Position numbers and translations under genes: made by a program. Below, one piece after another: positions 6,853 to 15,581 of a DNA stretch of 15,709 nucleotides. Location: contig DXOJ01000210.1 of assembly GCA_019412865.1 (NCBI GenBank), positions 1 to 15,709 of the forward strand. The letters are read 5' to 3'. A model generated the notes under the pieces. The model saw nothing but the letters and a program-made list of their open reading frames with translations, was not told the origin of the DNA and did no database searches. Source of the stretch: Bacteroides sp. Its GTDB lineage: Bacteria; Bacteroidota; Bacteroidia; Bacteroidales; Bacteroidaceae. Position 1 is the stretch's first letter. Every line of letters starts with the position of its first letter.

Positions 6853-8148
6853 TTACAAATACTCTACCGTTGAGCTAAGTTTGATCCCGTTAGAGCCTTT
6901 GATAAGAATAGTATGCCCTTTGGGTTTGTTAGCTTGCAGATCCTTTATAACTTCTTGCGCATTGGCGTAAGTCTTGAAAGAGTGTTCGCTTGCGGCAAAC
7001 AGTTCTCCTACGAGCCATACTTTCTCAAAGCCACTTTCCTTTATGTAATCAACGATTTTCTGATGTTCGGTCGGGCTTTCAGCACCCAGTTCGCGCATAT
7101 CTCCTAATATGAGCATCTTGTGGGGAACTGTCATGTTCCGGAAGTTTTGCAAAGCAGCCATCATGCTGGTTGGATTTGCATTATATGCGTCGATGATAAG
7201 CGTGTTATCTTCTGTCTTTTTAAGTTGGGAGCGATTGTTCTGTGGCGTATAGCTTGCCAGAGCCTCATCAATCTTCTTCGCTTCCACTCCAAAGAAACGT
7301 CCGATAGTGATGGCAGCCAGGGCATTCGGGAAATTATATTCTCCGATCAACTGTGTGCGAACTTGATGGCGTTCACCGTCCTTACCGGCTTTCCATTCGA
7401 AAGCGAGATAAGGCGAATTGTCAGTAATCTGTCCGTTGACATAGAGATCATCTTCAGTTCCATAAGAAATCAGGTTCAATCCTTGTGCGATATTCATCAA
7501 ATAAGCGTTATCGTGATGAATAAAAGTGATGGCATCTTTCTTACGGAGGAAATCATATAACTCTCCTTTAGTCTTAATCACTCCTTCGAAAGAACCGAAT
7601 CCTTCCAGGTGAGCTTTACCTACATTGGTGATAATGCCATAATCCGGTTCGGCTATTTCACAAAGAAACTTGATTTCTCCCGGATGATTGGCACCCATCT
7701 CGATAACAGCAAGGTCATGCTCCGATTTCAAACGCAATAGGGTGGTCGGTACACCGATGTGGTTGTTGAGATTACCTAAAGTATAAAGCACGTTATGGGC
7801 TTGGCAGAGAACACTGGATATTAATTCTTTGGTGGTCGTTTTCCCATTAGTGCCCGTAATACCGATCACACGCGTTCCGAGTTGGCGGCGATGATAGTTG
7901 GCAAGTTGCTGCATTGTCTGCAAGCAGTTGTCTACAAGTATATATCGTTTATCACCTTCTACGGCATATTCGGCTTCATCAATAATGGCAAATGCGCATC
8001 CGGAGTCTAGCGCTAGTTTTGCAAATGCATTACCGTTGAACGACTCACCTTTCAAGGCGATAAACAAAGAACCGTCCGGGCAGTTCCGGCTATCAGTAGT
8101 TACTGATTGGCAATCCAGAAAAATCTGGTAAAGAGCAGAAAGTTTCAT
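6853..8148 (-). CDS. murF: UDP-N-acetylmuramoyl-tripeptide--D-alanyl-D-alanine ligase
   Basis: Adds D-Ala-D-Ala to the UDP-MurNAc-tripeptide with ATP, the last cytoplasmic step of peptidoglycan precursor synthesis. The N-terminal part (1-90) has the UDP-sugar-domain pattern TTDSRNCPDGSLFIALKGE. The central ATPase domain has the Mur P-loop GITGTNGKTTTKE (96-108), LGNLNNHIGVP (124-134), VIEMGANHPGEI (148-159), and NVGKAHLEGFGS followed by TKGEL with the probable carbamylated lysine (Lys194). The C-terminal domain has PQNNRSQL, DAYNANPTSM (320-329) and ILGDMRELG (347-355). The 431-residue length is usual for MurF. The gene stands alone, not in a division/cell-wall cluster, with its own -7 box in the 77-nt gap after the kinase gene. 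Confidence 0.95.
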   Translation of the reverse strand: MKLSALYQIFLDCQSVTTDSRNCPDGSLFIALKGESFNGNAFAKLALDSGCAFAIIDEAEYAVEGDKRYILVDNCLQTMQQLANYHRRQLGTRVIGITGTNGKTTTKELISSVLCQAHNVLYTLGNLNNHIGVPTTLLRLKSEHDLAVIEMGANHPGEIKFLCEIAEPDYGIITNVGKAHLEGFGSFEGVIKTKGELYDFLRKKDAITFIHHDNAYLMNIAQGLNLISYGTEDDLYVNGQITDNSPYLAFEWKAGKDGERHQVRTQLIGEYNFPNALAAITIGRFFGVEAKKIDEALASYTPQNNRSQLKKTEDNTLIIDAYNANPTSMMAALQNFRNMTVPHKMLILGDMRELGAESPTEHQKIVDYIKESGFEKVWLVGELFAASEHSFKTYANAQEVIKDLQANKPKGHTILIKGSNGIKLSSTVEYL

Positions 8149-8174
8149 AACCTGATCTTTTATTTAAAACGCTG

Positions 8175-8182
8175 CAAAGATA
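8175..8182 (-). promoter_or_regulatory. Candidate -7 box of the murF promoter
   Basis: CAAAGATA on the plus strand is TATCTTTG on the minus strand, a perfect TAnnTTTG match, with a predicted start near 8168 and a leader of about 20 nt. It suggests that murF is transcribed separately from the kinase gene upstream; readthrough cannot be excluded because no terminator is seen between them. Confidence 0.5.
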
Positions 8183-8225
8183 GGCTATTCTTTCGGATTT
8201 GATGGGAGTTCGGACAGATTTTTAC

Positions 8226-10241
8226 TTAGGCATATACCAAAGGAAGAGTCAGTATCATCCGGCATCCGTCCGTATAGGAAGAGTCGATCCGGAGGCTGCC
8301 TCCTAACTTCTCGGCAATGCTCCGGCATATCGGCAGTCCGAGACCGGTGCCCTGTGTGAAAGAATTCATTTTGTAGAAACGCTCAAATACCGCCTCCTGC
8401 TGATCTTTCGGAATACCAGTTCCTGTATCGGTGACACTGATTTCAATTTTCTTTTCAGCTTCCAGTACGGAATAAGCTATGCGGATACTGCCATGAGTTG
8501 TAAATTTGGCGGCATTATGCGCCAAGTTGTTCAACACCTGTGATATGCGTTCCGAATTACTGCGTATGAGCAGGTTTTCTTTTGTAGGTTCGAACAGAAC
8601 TTCCACATCCTTTTGCCTGTTGTCTTTGGCCACTTCAGAGGCAAGTTGACAGATCGTATTCATATCTGTTTCATCATCTGTGGGCAGTTGCTCATATTGA
8701 TCCAGTTCCGACAGAGCGAGCACGTCAGTGACCAGTCGGAGCAAGTCGTTACTGTTGCTCTTGATAATATTGACAAACTCCTGTGTTTCCGGACTATTGC
8801 TGTAGTGATCGCTTAACACCTGCGAGAAGCCTACAATAGAGTTGAGCGGTGTACGGATTTCATGGGTCATGCTCTGGATGAACGTTGTCTTCATCCGGCT
8901 GCTCGCTTCCGCTATGTCTTTGGCTTTACGTAATTCTTCCCTCGACACCGTAAGTTCCTCATTCTTTGTTTTGAGTTCTGCTTCCGAAACTTTCAGTTTG
9001 CGTTTCAGGAAGTTTTCTCTATAAAGGAATAAGAATAGAATACCTAATAAAATAATCAATGAGATAATCAATGTTGTTTTATTATGCAACTCCTTTTCCT
9101 GTGCCTGGAGCATTAGTTCTTTCTTTTCGGCATTGAGTTTCTCAACGTTTAGCAAGGTGGCAAATTCGCTGCTGGCTACTTGCTCATTGGCTATTTTTAA
9201 GGAGTCATCGGTGTTGATATACATTTGCAGATATTTGACTGCCATGTTCATATTCCCCATCTTCTGGTAGATTTCTCCCTGTGTACGATAGTGACTGCTG
9301 CTAAGTATACTTTCACTTAAACGGTGCTCTTCCTTTTCTTGCATCTCTGCAGCTTCCAGTGCTTTTTGATATTGCCTGGTCTGCTGATAGTACAAACATT
9401 CTATATTGTACAGTCTCTTTTTGATCGATTCCAGTCTTTTATCCTGTTCGAATGCAATCTGACATTCTTTCAATATTTTTTCGGCTGCCTGAAAGTCACC
9501 GAACTTGCTGTAGTAGTTAACGTACTCCAACTTGGCAGATATTTGCTGTGTAGAAGAATTGGCTGTTGAAATGGCCTTTTCCACAGCTCTCAATGCTTCT
9601 TTTTGCTTTTTCTGGCTGATGTAATAGTTGGCTATCTGGGCATACGTCTGGGAAATATTATAGTTTTCGATATTGTATTTTTCAGTTAGTTCGATTTCCT
9701 TCAACCGCCATTCGAAGGCCATCGAATCGAATCTTTTGATAGTGTAGATTTGCGACATAATGTTGTAGCAACGGGACAAACCGGTTTTGTCATCCTCTTC
9801 CTGAGCTTCTTTTAACATATTTTGCACTTCATAAAGTGCTATGTTTGTTCTGCTTGTTTTTAAGTAATAGGTAACTAGCCTGTTGGCCCATGCAAAATAA
9901 TAATATTTAGGCTGATGAGTGGCTTTGGCGAATTCTTTTACTTTGTTGGTATAGTGGATGACACTATCTTCATTGGTTCCCTGAAAATAATAGTAATCCA
10001 GTCGGGTGGCTATGGCTACTGCCTGCATTCGTTCATCATGCCGTTCACCGGCCATTCTGAACAATGTGTCGGACATGCTAAGCACAACAGGCTTTAATAA
10101 GTATTCTTGACAACGTTGATAATATTCATAGAGAGTAGAGTCAACATTGAAAGTTTCAGCCTCTTTTTGAGCTTTAGCAGTAGTGGTAAAGAACAAAATG
10201 AGGAAAAGAAATTCTACGTGAAATAGGGTTAATCGGCTCAT
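8226..10241 (-). CDS. TPR-containing sensor histidine kinase (orphan)
   Basis: A 671-residue membrane sensor. A signal peptide (1-24, ending TTTAKAQ) is followed by a periplasmic region of degenerate TPR helices (about 35-345), a helical stretch, one membrane segment (389-407) and a coiled-coil linker (410-445). The kinase core has the H-box FIQSMTHEIRTPLNSIVGFS with phospho-acceptor His460, the N-box LNNLAHNAAKFT (Asn571 and Asn576), G1 DTGTGIP (605-611), an F-box FERFYK and G2 GTGLGLPI (631-638), so it should be catalytically active. It lacks a receiver or DNA-binding domain, unlike the hybrid two-component sensors of the genus, and no response regulator lies next to it. The signal and target are unknown. 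It diverges from folP-cdaA, and its leader is only about 26 nt. Confidence 0.9.
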   Translation of the reverse strand: MSRLTLFHVEFLFLILFFTTTAKAQKEAETFNVDSTLYEYYQRCQEYLLKPVVLSMSDTLFRMAGERHDERMQAVAIATRLDYYYFQGTNEDSVIHYTNKVKEFAKATHQPKYYYFAWANRLVTYYLKTSRTNIALYEVQNMLKEAQEEDDKTGLSRCYNIMSQIYTIKRFDSMAFEWRLKEIELTEKYNIENYNISQTYAQIANYYISQKKQKEALRAVEKAISTANSSTQQISAKLEYVNYYSKFGDFQAAEKILKECQIAFEQDKRLESIKKRLYNIECLYYQQTRQYQKALEAAEMQEKEEHRLSESILSSSHYRTQGEIYQKMGNMNMAVKYLQMYINTDDSLKIANEQVASSEFATLLNVEKLNAEKKELMLQAQEKELHNKTTLIISLIILLGILFLFLYRENFLKRKLKVSEAELKTKNEELTVSREELRKAKDIAEASSRMKTTFIQSMTHEIRTPLNSIVGFSQVLSDHYSNSPETQEFVNIIKSNSNDLLRLVTDVLALSELDQYEQLPTDDETDMNTICQLASEVAKDNRQKDVEVLFEPTKENLLIRSNSERISQVLNNLAHNAAKFTTHGSIRIAYSVLEAEKKIEISVTDTGTGIPKDQQEAVFERFYKMNSFTQGTGLGLPICRSIAEKLGGSLRIDSSYTDGCRMILTLPLVYA

Positions 10242-10273
10242 GGTATGAATTTTTCGGTTTCTTCTATAGTTTG

Positions 10274-10281
10274 CAAATATA
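10274..10281 (-). promoter_or_regulatory. Candidate -7 box of the histidine kinase promoter
   Basis: CAAATATA on the plus strand gives TATATTTG on the minus strand, a perfect Bacteroides -7 box with a predicted start near 10267. The flanking GCAAATATACG resembles the symporter promoter region. Confidence 0.55.
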
Positions 10282-10324
10282 CGTTTATTTCTTCTTTTTA
10301 GTACGAATACTTGCTTTTTTTATC

Positions 10325-10332
10325 TACATTTG
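10325..10332 (+). promoter_or_regulatory. Candidate -7 box of the folP-cdaA promoter
   Basis: TACATTTG is a perfect TAnnTTTG match, with transcription predicted to start near 10339. This places the start codon choices upstream of it (for example TTG at 10311) outside the message and supports translation from 10359. Confidence 0.55.
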
Positions 10333-10358
10333 TAGGCGATCTAAAAGGAATGTTGTCA

Positions 10359-11225
10359 ATGATGAAACCTATATCTCCTATTTATATAAATGTAAAAGGG
10401 CGGTTGCTCGATCTTGCTACTCCGCAGGTGATGGGAATATTGAATGTAACTCCCGATTCTTTTTATTCCGGCAGCCGGATGCAGACCAAAGAGGACATTG
10501 CTGCCCGGGCCCGTCAGATACTTGATGAAGGTGCTTCGATAATTGATATAGGCGCCTATTCTTCACGGCCGAATGCCGAACATATTTCTGCTGAAGAAGA
10601 GATGAACAGACTGCGTACCGGTCTGGAAATCCTGAACCATAATCATCCGGAAGCTATTATCTCTGTTGATACTTTCCGGGCTGATGTAGCCGAAGAATGT
10701 GTGAAAGAATATGGAGTTGCTATGATTAATGACATAGCTGCCGGTGAAATGGATCACCGGATGTTTCAGACAGTAGCCGACTTGGGAGTGCCCTATATTA
10801 TGATGCATATGAAGGGAACACCCCAAAGTATGCAGAAAGAACCGTCTTATGATAACCTGATTAAAGATGTTTTCCTGTATTTCGCTCGTAAAGTGCAGCA
10901 ACTTCGCGACTTGGGAGTGAAAGATATCATTCTCGATCCGGGATTCGGATTCGGAAAAACATTGGAGCATAATTATGAACTGATGGCGCATCTGGAAGAA
11001 TTCCACATATTCGAACTTCCCGTTTTAGTGGGAGTTTCGCGGAAATCAATGATTTATAAATTATTGGGAGGAACCCCGCAAGATTCATTAAACGGGACAA
11101 CCGTATTGGACACTGTTGCGTTGATGAAAGGAGCGCACATCCTGCGTGTACATGATGTGCGTGAGGCGGTGGAAGCTGTCCGGATCACAGAGAAATTAAA
11201 AATAGAGAGTGGATATGACAAATAA
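10359..11225 (+). CDS. folP: Dihydropteroate synthase
   Basis: Condenses dihydropterin pyrophosphate with p-aminobenzoate in folate synthesis; the target of sulfonamides. From the chosen start (288 residues) the TIM-barrel motifs are MGILNVTPDSF (25-35), DIGAYSSRP (63-71; many other families have DIGGxSTRP), SVDTFRADVA (102-111), NDIAAG (124-129), MMHMKGTP, ILDPGFGFGKT (191-201), VGVSRKSM (224-231) and RVHDV (263-267). All ligand-binding residues known for the family appear to be present. The frame is open back to 10311, but ATG 10359 has an AAAGGA nine bases upstream and lies 20 nt after the predicted transcript start. ATG 10350 and ATG 10362 are alternatives. It is followed after 11 nt by cdaA, apparently in one operon. 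Confidence 0.95.
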   Translation: MMKPISPIYINVKGRLLDLATPQVMGILNVTPDSFYSGSRMQTKEDIAARARQILDEGASIIDIGAYSSRPNAEHISAEEEMNRLRTGLEILNHNHPEAIISVDTFRADVAEECVKEYGVAMINDIAAGEMDHRMFQTVADLGVPYIMMHMKGTPQSMQKEPSYDNLIKDVFLYFARKVQQLRDLGVKDIILDPGFGFGKTLEHNYELMAHLEEFHIFELPVLVGVSRKSMIYKLLGGTPQDSLNGTTVLDTVALMKGAHILRVHDVREAVEAVRITEKLKIESGYDK

Positions 11226-11236
11226 GAGGAGGGTGC

Positions 11237-12001
11237 ATGTTTTTTGAGTTTGGCATAAAAGATTTTATCGATATCCTGCTGGTAGCTTTTGTTTTGTACT
11301 ATACCTACAAACTGATGAAAGCTTCCGGCTCCATCAAGGTATTCACCGGAATTTTGGTTTTTATTCTGATCTGGCTGGTGGTGACACAAGTGCTGGAGAT
11401 GAAACTGTTGGGGTCTATTTTCGACACATTGATGAATGTGGGTGTAATAGCGTTGATTGTGCTTTTCCAAGATGAGATACGCCGTTTCCTTTTGACTTTG
11501 GGATCTCACCGGCATGTCAGTGCATTGGCCCGTCTCTTTAGCGGATCGAAGAAAGAATCGTTGAAGCACGATGATATCATGCCCGTGGTAATGGCCTGTT
11601 TAAGCATGGGAAAACAAAAAGTCGGCGCATTGATTGTCATTGAGCATAATACTCCTTTAGATGAAGTCGTTCGTACAGGCGAATTGATTGATGCGGCAAT
11701 CAATCAGCGTTTAATCGAGAATATCTTTTTCAAGAATAGCCCATTGCACGATGGAGCGATGGTTATCAGCAAAAAACGTATCAAGGCGGCGGGATGTATC
11801 CTTCCTGTTTCCCATGATTTGAATATACCGAAGGAACTTGGTTTGCGGCATCGCGCAGCGATGGGAATCTCTCAACAGTCGGACGCACATGCCATTATTG
11901 TTTCAGAGGAGACGGGCGCTATCTCCGTAGCCTATCGCGGACAATTCTATCTCCGCCTGAATGCGGAAGAACTGGAAAGTCTATTGACAAAAGAAAACTG
12001 A
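11237..12001 (+). CDS. cdaA: Membrane diadenylate cyclase, CdaA/DacA type
   Basis: Makes cyclic di-AMP from two ATP. The 254-residue protein has three N-terminal membrane helices (about 10-26, 34-52 and 62-78), a short linker, and a DAC (DisA_N) domain from about 113 to 235. The catalytic motifs are intact: LHDGAMVI with Asp172-Gly-Ala and LRHRAAMG with Arg204-His-Arg206. GALIVIE (130-136) and SEETGAISVAYRG (223-235) are also typical. The length and layout match CdaA, not DisA or CdaS. In Firmicutes cdaA sits with the regulator gene cdaR and glmM; neither is here, and it follows folP instead. A GAGGAGGG ribosome-binding site precedes the ATG, unusually strong for this window. A strong terminator follows. 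Confidence 0.95.
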   Translation: MFFEFGIKDFIDILLVAFVLYYTYKLMKASGSIKVFTGILVFILIWLVVTQVLEMKLLGSIFDTLMNVGVIALIVLFQDEIRRFLLTLGSHRHVSALARLFSGSKKESLKHDDIMPVVMACLSMGKQKVGALIVIEHNTPLDEVVRTGELIDAAINQRLIENIFFKNSPLHDGAMVISKKRIKAAGCILPVSHDLNIPKELGLRHRAAMGISQQSDAHAIIVSEETGAISVAYRGQFYLRLNAEELESLLTKEN

Positions 12002-12026
12002 TTTTATTGTAATCACATACCGGACA

Positions 12027-12083
12027 AATGGTCGGAAGATGAGCATGGTAAAATGCCTCTCATCTTCCGACCATTGTTGTTTT
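12027..12083 (+). terminator. Terminator of the folP-cdaA operon with a 17-bp perfect stem
   Basis: AATGGTCGGAAGATGAG (12027-12043) pairs without mismatch with CTCATCTTCCGACCATT (12059-12075) around a 15-nt loop that itself holds GCAT/ATGC. The run GTTGTTTTA follows on the plus strand. There is no T-run on the minus strand. Confidence 0.8.
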
Positions 12084-12163
12084 ATCTGCTATTTGGCGCT
12101 ATTTTGCTTTATTTCCAACCCTTTTTGAATGATAATTATGCCCTCCTTTTTAGGTGAATCGCC

Positions 12164-12171
12164 TACCTTTG
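12164..12171 (+). promoter_or_regulatory. Candidate -7 box of the GH35-GH43 operon promoter
   Basis: TACCTTTG is a perfect TAnnTTTG match, with a predicted start near 12178 and a leader of about 28 nt before ATG 12207. No convincing -33 box is seen. The 205-nt gap contains only this and the preceding terminator. Confidence 0.55.
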
Positions 12172-12206
12172 CCGTATACTATTAAAATTCTATTTTTGAA
12201 TAAACC

Positions 12207-14543
12207 ATGAAAAACAGATTGATTGCTTTACTGGTACTTTTTACAGTTATTTTCTTTAGTACTGCACAGGCGCAAACTACTGCACGGAAGTTTGAGGCAG
12301 GCAAGAACACATTCTTGCTGGATGGAAAACCGTTTGTGGTGAAGGCTGCCGAGTTGCATTACACCCGCATCCCGCAAGCTTATTGGGAACATCGCATTGA
12401 GATGTGCAAGGCATTAGGCATGAATACTATTTGTATTTATATTTTCTGGAATATCCATGAACAGGAAGAAGGAAAGTTTGATTTTTCCGGTCAGAATGAT
12501 ATTGCAGCTTTCTGCCGTGCGGCACAGAAACACGGTATGTATGTCATTGTCCGTCCTGGTCCGTATGTATGTGCGGAGTGGGAGATGGGGGGACTTCCCT
12601 GGTGGCTGTTGAAGAAAAAAGATATAGCCTTGCGTACGCTCGATCCCTATTATATGGAACGGGTAGGCATCTTTATGAAAGAGGTCGGTAAGCAACTGGC
12701 TCCGCTGCAAGTGAATAAAGGGGGAAATATCATCATGGTACAGGTAGAGAATGAATACGGTTCTTATGGAATCGACAAACCTTATGTCTCTGCCGTGCGC
12801 GACCTGGTTCGTGAATCCGGTTTTTCCGATGTACCTCTGTTTCAATGTGACTGGAGCAGTAACTTCACCAATAACGCGCTCGATGACCTGATTTGGACGG
12901 TGAACTTTGGAACAGGTGCCAATATCGACCAGCAATTTAAAAAACTCAAAGAACTTCGTCCTGAAACTCCGTTGATGTGTAGCGAGTTCTGGAGCGGATG
13001 GTTCGACCACTGGGGACGCAAACATGAGACACGTCCTGCAAAAGATATGGTACAGGGCATCAAGGATATGCTCGACCGGAACATCTCTTTCAGTCTGTAT
13101 ATGACTCACGGAGGAACGACTTTCGGACATTGGGGAGGTGCGAACAACCCGGCTTATTCCGCCATGTGCAGCTCATACGATTATGATGCTCCGATTAGCG
13201 AACCCGGATGGACGACCGACAAGTTTTTCTTGCTTCGTGACTTGTTGAAAAACTATCTTCCGGCAGGTGAGACGTTGCCCGCAGTGCCCGCAGCTCTGCC
13301 TGTTATTGAAATCCCCGAGTTTCACTTCCATAAAGTGGCTCCGCTTTTCTCAAATCTGCCGGAGGCAAAACAAACGGTGGATATTCAACCGATGGAACAA
13401 TTCAACCAGGGATGGGGAACGATTCTGTATCGTACCACATTGCCCGAAACGACTCTTGCAGGCACCACTTTGAAAATTACGGAAGTGCACGACTGGGCGC
13501 AGATATATGCCGACGGTAAACTGCTGGCACGCTTGGACCGTCGTAAGGGAGAATTTACAACGACCCTGCCCGCGCTGAAAAAAGGCACACAACTGGATAT
13601 TCTTGTGGAAGCAATGGGACGTGTTAACTTTGACAAATCCATCCACGACCGCAAAGGAATCACTGAAAAGGTGGAACTTATTTCGGGTAACCAGACTAAG
13701 GAATTGAAAAACTGGACTGTATATAACTTCCCGGTAGATTATTCCTTTATAAAAGATAAGAAATATAGCGATACAAAGATATTACCGACTATGCCTGCCT
13801 ATTATAAGAGCACCTTTACACTGGATAAAGTAGGAGATACTTTCCTGGATATGAGTACATGGGGAAAAGGTATGGTCTGGGTGAACGGTCATGCAATGGG
13901 GCGTTTCTGGGAAATCGGTCCGCAGCAGACTCTCTTTATGCCGGGGTGCTGGCTGAAAGAAGGAGAGAATGAAATCCTCGTTCTGGATTTGAAAGGTCCT
14001 ACCCGGGCTTCCATCAAAGGTTTGAAGAAACCAATTCTCGATGTGCTTCGTGAAAAAGCTCCCGAAACACACCGCAAGGATGGAGAAAAACTGAAACTGA
14101 CGGGTGAGAAAGTGGGCCATGAAGGAGCTTTCACTCCGGGTAACGGCTGGCAGGAAGTGCGATTTGCCACTCCGGTGAAAGGACGTTATTTCTGTCTGGA
14201 AGCACTTTCTCCACAAGCAAATGATAACATCGCAGCGATAGCAGAGTTTGATGTCCTGGGAGCTGATGGTAAACCGGTATCCCGCGAACATTGGAAGATT
14301 CGTTATGCCGATAGTGAAGAAACGCGTAGTGGCAACCGTACAGCCGACAAGATATTCGACTTGCAGGAATCCACTTTCTGGATGACAGTGGACAATGTTC
14401 CTTATCCTCATCAATTGGTAATTGACTTGAGCAAAGTGGAAAATGTGACCGGTTTCCGCTATCTGCCTCGTGCCGAAAAAGGGTATCCGGGTATGATTAA
14501 GGAATATCGTGTATATGTGAAACCTGCTGATTTCAACTACTAA
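12207..14543 (+). CDS. Secreted GH35 beta-galactosidase with C-terminal discoidin-like domain
   Basis: A signal peptide (1-22, ending TAQAQ, no lipobox cysteine) sends the 778-residue protein to the periplasm. The TIM barrel (about 30-350) is GH35: SELHYTRIP-like AAELHYTRIP (47-56), RPGPYVCAEWEMGGLP (116-131), VQVENEYGSYG with acid/base Glu183, CSEFWSGWFDHWG with nucleophile Glu260, MTHGGTTFGHWGG (299-311) and SSYDYDAPISE (322-332). Two jelly-roll domains follow (about 385-500 and 530-600, with GMVWVNGHAMGRFW). Residues from about 650 to 772 resemble an F5/8 type C (discoidin) domain, with DKIFDLQESTFW and VTGFRYLPRAEKG. The family removes terminal beta-galactose, in Bacteroides often from plant galactans or arabinogalactan. 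It is first gene of a pair with the GH43-type gene 45 nt downstream. The linkage cut is not readable from sequence. Confidence 0.92.
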   Translation: MKNRLIALLVLFTVIFFSTAQAQTTARKFEAGKNTFLLDGKPFVVKAAELHYTRIPQAYWEHRIEMCKALGMNTICIYIFWNIHEQEEGKFDFSGQNDIAAFCRAAQKHGMYVIVRPGPYVCAEWEMGGLPWWLLKKKDIALRTLDPYYMERVGIFMKEVGKQLAPLQVNKGGNIIMVQVENEYGSYGIDKPYVSAVRDLVRESGFSDVPLFQCDWSSNFTNNALDDLIWTVNFGTGANIDQQFKKLKELRPETPLMCSEFWSGWFDHWGRKHETRPAKDMVQGIKDMLDRNISFSLYMTHGGTTFGHWGGANNPAYSAMCSSYDYDAPISEPGWTTDKFFLLRDLLKNYLPAGETLPAVPAALPVIEIPEFHFHKVAPLFSNLPEAKQTVDIQPMEQFNQGWGTILYRTTLPETTLAGTTLKITEVHDWAQIYADGKLLARLDRRKGEFTTTLPALKKGTQLDILVEAMGRVNFDKSIHDRKGITEKVELISGNQTKELKNWTVYNFPVDYSFIKDKKYSDTKILPTMPAYYKSTFTLDKVGDTFLDMSTWGKGMVWVNGHAMGRFWEIGPQQTLFMPGCWLKEGENEILVLDLKGPTRASIKGLKKPILDVLREKAPETHRKDGEKLKLTGEKVGHEGAFTPGNGWQEVRFATPVKGRYFCLEALSPQANDNIAAIAEFDVLGADGKPVSREHWKIRYADSEETRSGNRTADKIFDLQESTFWMTVDNVPYPHQLVIDLSKVENVTGFRYLPRAEKGYPGMIKEYRVYVKPADFNY

Positions 14544-14588
14544 ACAGTGAATGAACAAGAATAAAACAATGGATGAAAAAGCATTGAA

Positions 14589-15566
14589 ATGATGATGAAT
14601 ATGAAGAAAAATATAATTCTTTTCGCATTCCTATTTATAGGAGTGCTGACTGGGTATTGCCAGCAATCTGCTTACCTGTTTGTTTACTTTACCGGCAATC
14701 GCATGAGTGAGGAAGCCGTCCGGATGGCTGTTAGTCTTGATGGATATAATTATAAAGCCTTGAATGGAAATCAGCCGGTACTTGATTCCCGTGTGATTAG
14801 TTCGACAGGTGGAGTGCGTGATCCCCATATTCTGCGTTGTGAAGATGGGAAGACGTTTTATATGGTGGTTACGGATATGGTATCCGGAAATGGATGGAGT
14901 TCTAACCGTGCCATGGTACTTTTGAAATCAAAAGACCTTGTACACTGGACTTCCAATGTCGTGAATATCCAAAAGAAATATCCAGATCAGGAGGATCTGA
15001 AACGTGTGTGGGCACCACAAACTATTTATGATAAGGAAGCTGGGAAGTACATGGTTTACTGGTCTATGCAACATGGCAATGGTCCCGATATCATTTATTA
15101 TGCTTATGCCAACAAAGATTTTACAGATATAGAAGGAGAACCGAAGCCACTGTTTCTTCCGAAAAACAGAAAATCATGTATTGATGGCGACATTATTTAT
15201 AAAGATGGACTCTATCATTTGTTCTACAAAACGGAAGGGAATGGAAATGGAATTAAAAAAGCGACTACTTCCTCTCTGACCTCCGGACAGTGGGCGGAAT
15301 CGGATGATTATAAGCAGCAGACGAAGGATGCGGTAGAAGGTGCAGGTATTTTCCCGCTGGTTGGTTCCGATAAGTATATTTTGATGTATGATGTATATAC
15401 GAAAGGTAAATACCAGTTTACCGAAAGTTCCGATCTGGAACATTTCAAAGTGATTGACCATGCTATCAGTATGGATTTCCATCCGCGCCATGGCACTGTC
15501 ATGCCGATTACCCCAAAAGAGTTGAAACGCCTCTTCAAGGTCTATGGTAAACCCGAAGGTTTCTGA
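14589..15566 (+). CDS. Secreted GH43-type glycosidase (beta-propeller)
   Basis: A 325-residue protein with a signal peptide (about 1-24, FLFIGVLTGYCQQ; not a lipobox because Tyr precedes Cys) and a five-bladed beta-propeller like GH43 arabinosidases and galactanases. Likely catalytic residues are Asp78 in GGVRDPHIL (base), Asp199 in CIDGDIIY (pKa modulator) and Glu250 in DAVEGAGIFPL (acid). Other GH43-like blade motifs are VHWTSN, WAPQTIYDKEAGKYMVYWS and YHLFYKTEG. There is no added carbohydrate-binding domain. Substrate is uncertain: alpha-L-arabinofuranoside or beta-galactan are usual choices, and the GH35 partner fits arabinogalactan trimming. Several ATGs compete at 14589-14603; ATG 14601 (MKKNIILF) gives the more typical signal peptide, and no strong ribosome-binding site decides. 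Confidence 0.8.
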   Translation: MMMNMKKNIILFAFLFIGVLTGYCQQSAYLFVYFTGNRMSEEAVRMAVSLDGYNYKALNGNQPVLDSRVISSTGGVRDPHILRCEDGKTFYMVVTDMVSGNGWSSNRAMVLLKSKDLVHWTSNVVNIQKKYPDQEDLKRVWAPQTIYDKEAGKYMVYWSMQHGNGPDIIYYAYANKDFTDIEGEPKPLFLPKNRKSCIDGDIIYKDGLYHLFYKTEGNGNGIKKATTSSLTSGQWAESDDYKQQTKDAVEGAGIFPLVGSDKYILMYDVYTKGKYQFTESSDLEHFKVIDHAISMDFHPRHGTVMPITPKELKRLFKVYGKPEGF

Positions 15567-15581
15567 ACTAAAATATCTCGT

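Noticed and set aside
10311..10358. Longer folP reading from TTG at 10311 or ATG at 10350.
   Set aside because: The TTG lies before the predicted transcript start and the added residues do not belong to the enzyme fold. ATG 10350 has its purine-rich site directly against it with no spacing.
12414..13130. Long antisense open frames inside the GH35 gene, and likewise inside the antiporter, folP and symporter genes.
   Set aside because: They are out-of-frame shadows of well-supported genes, rich in Cys, His and Ser, with no recognisable motifs or promoters.
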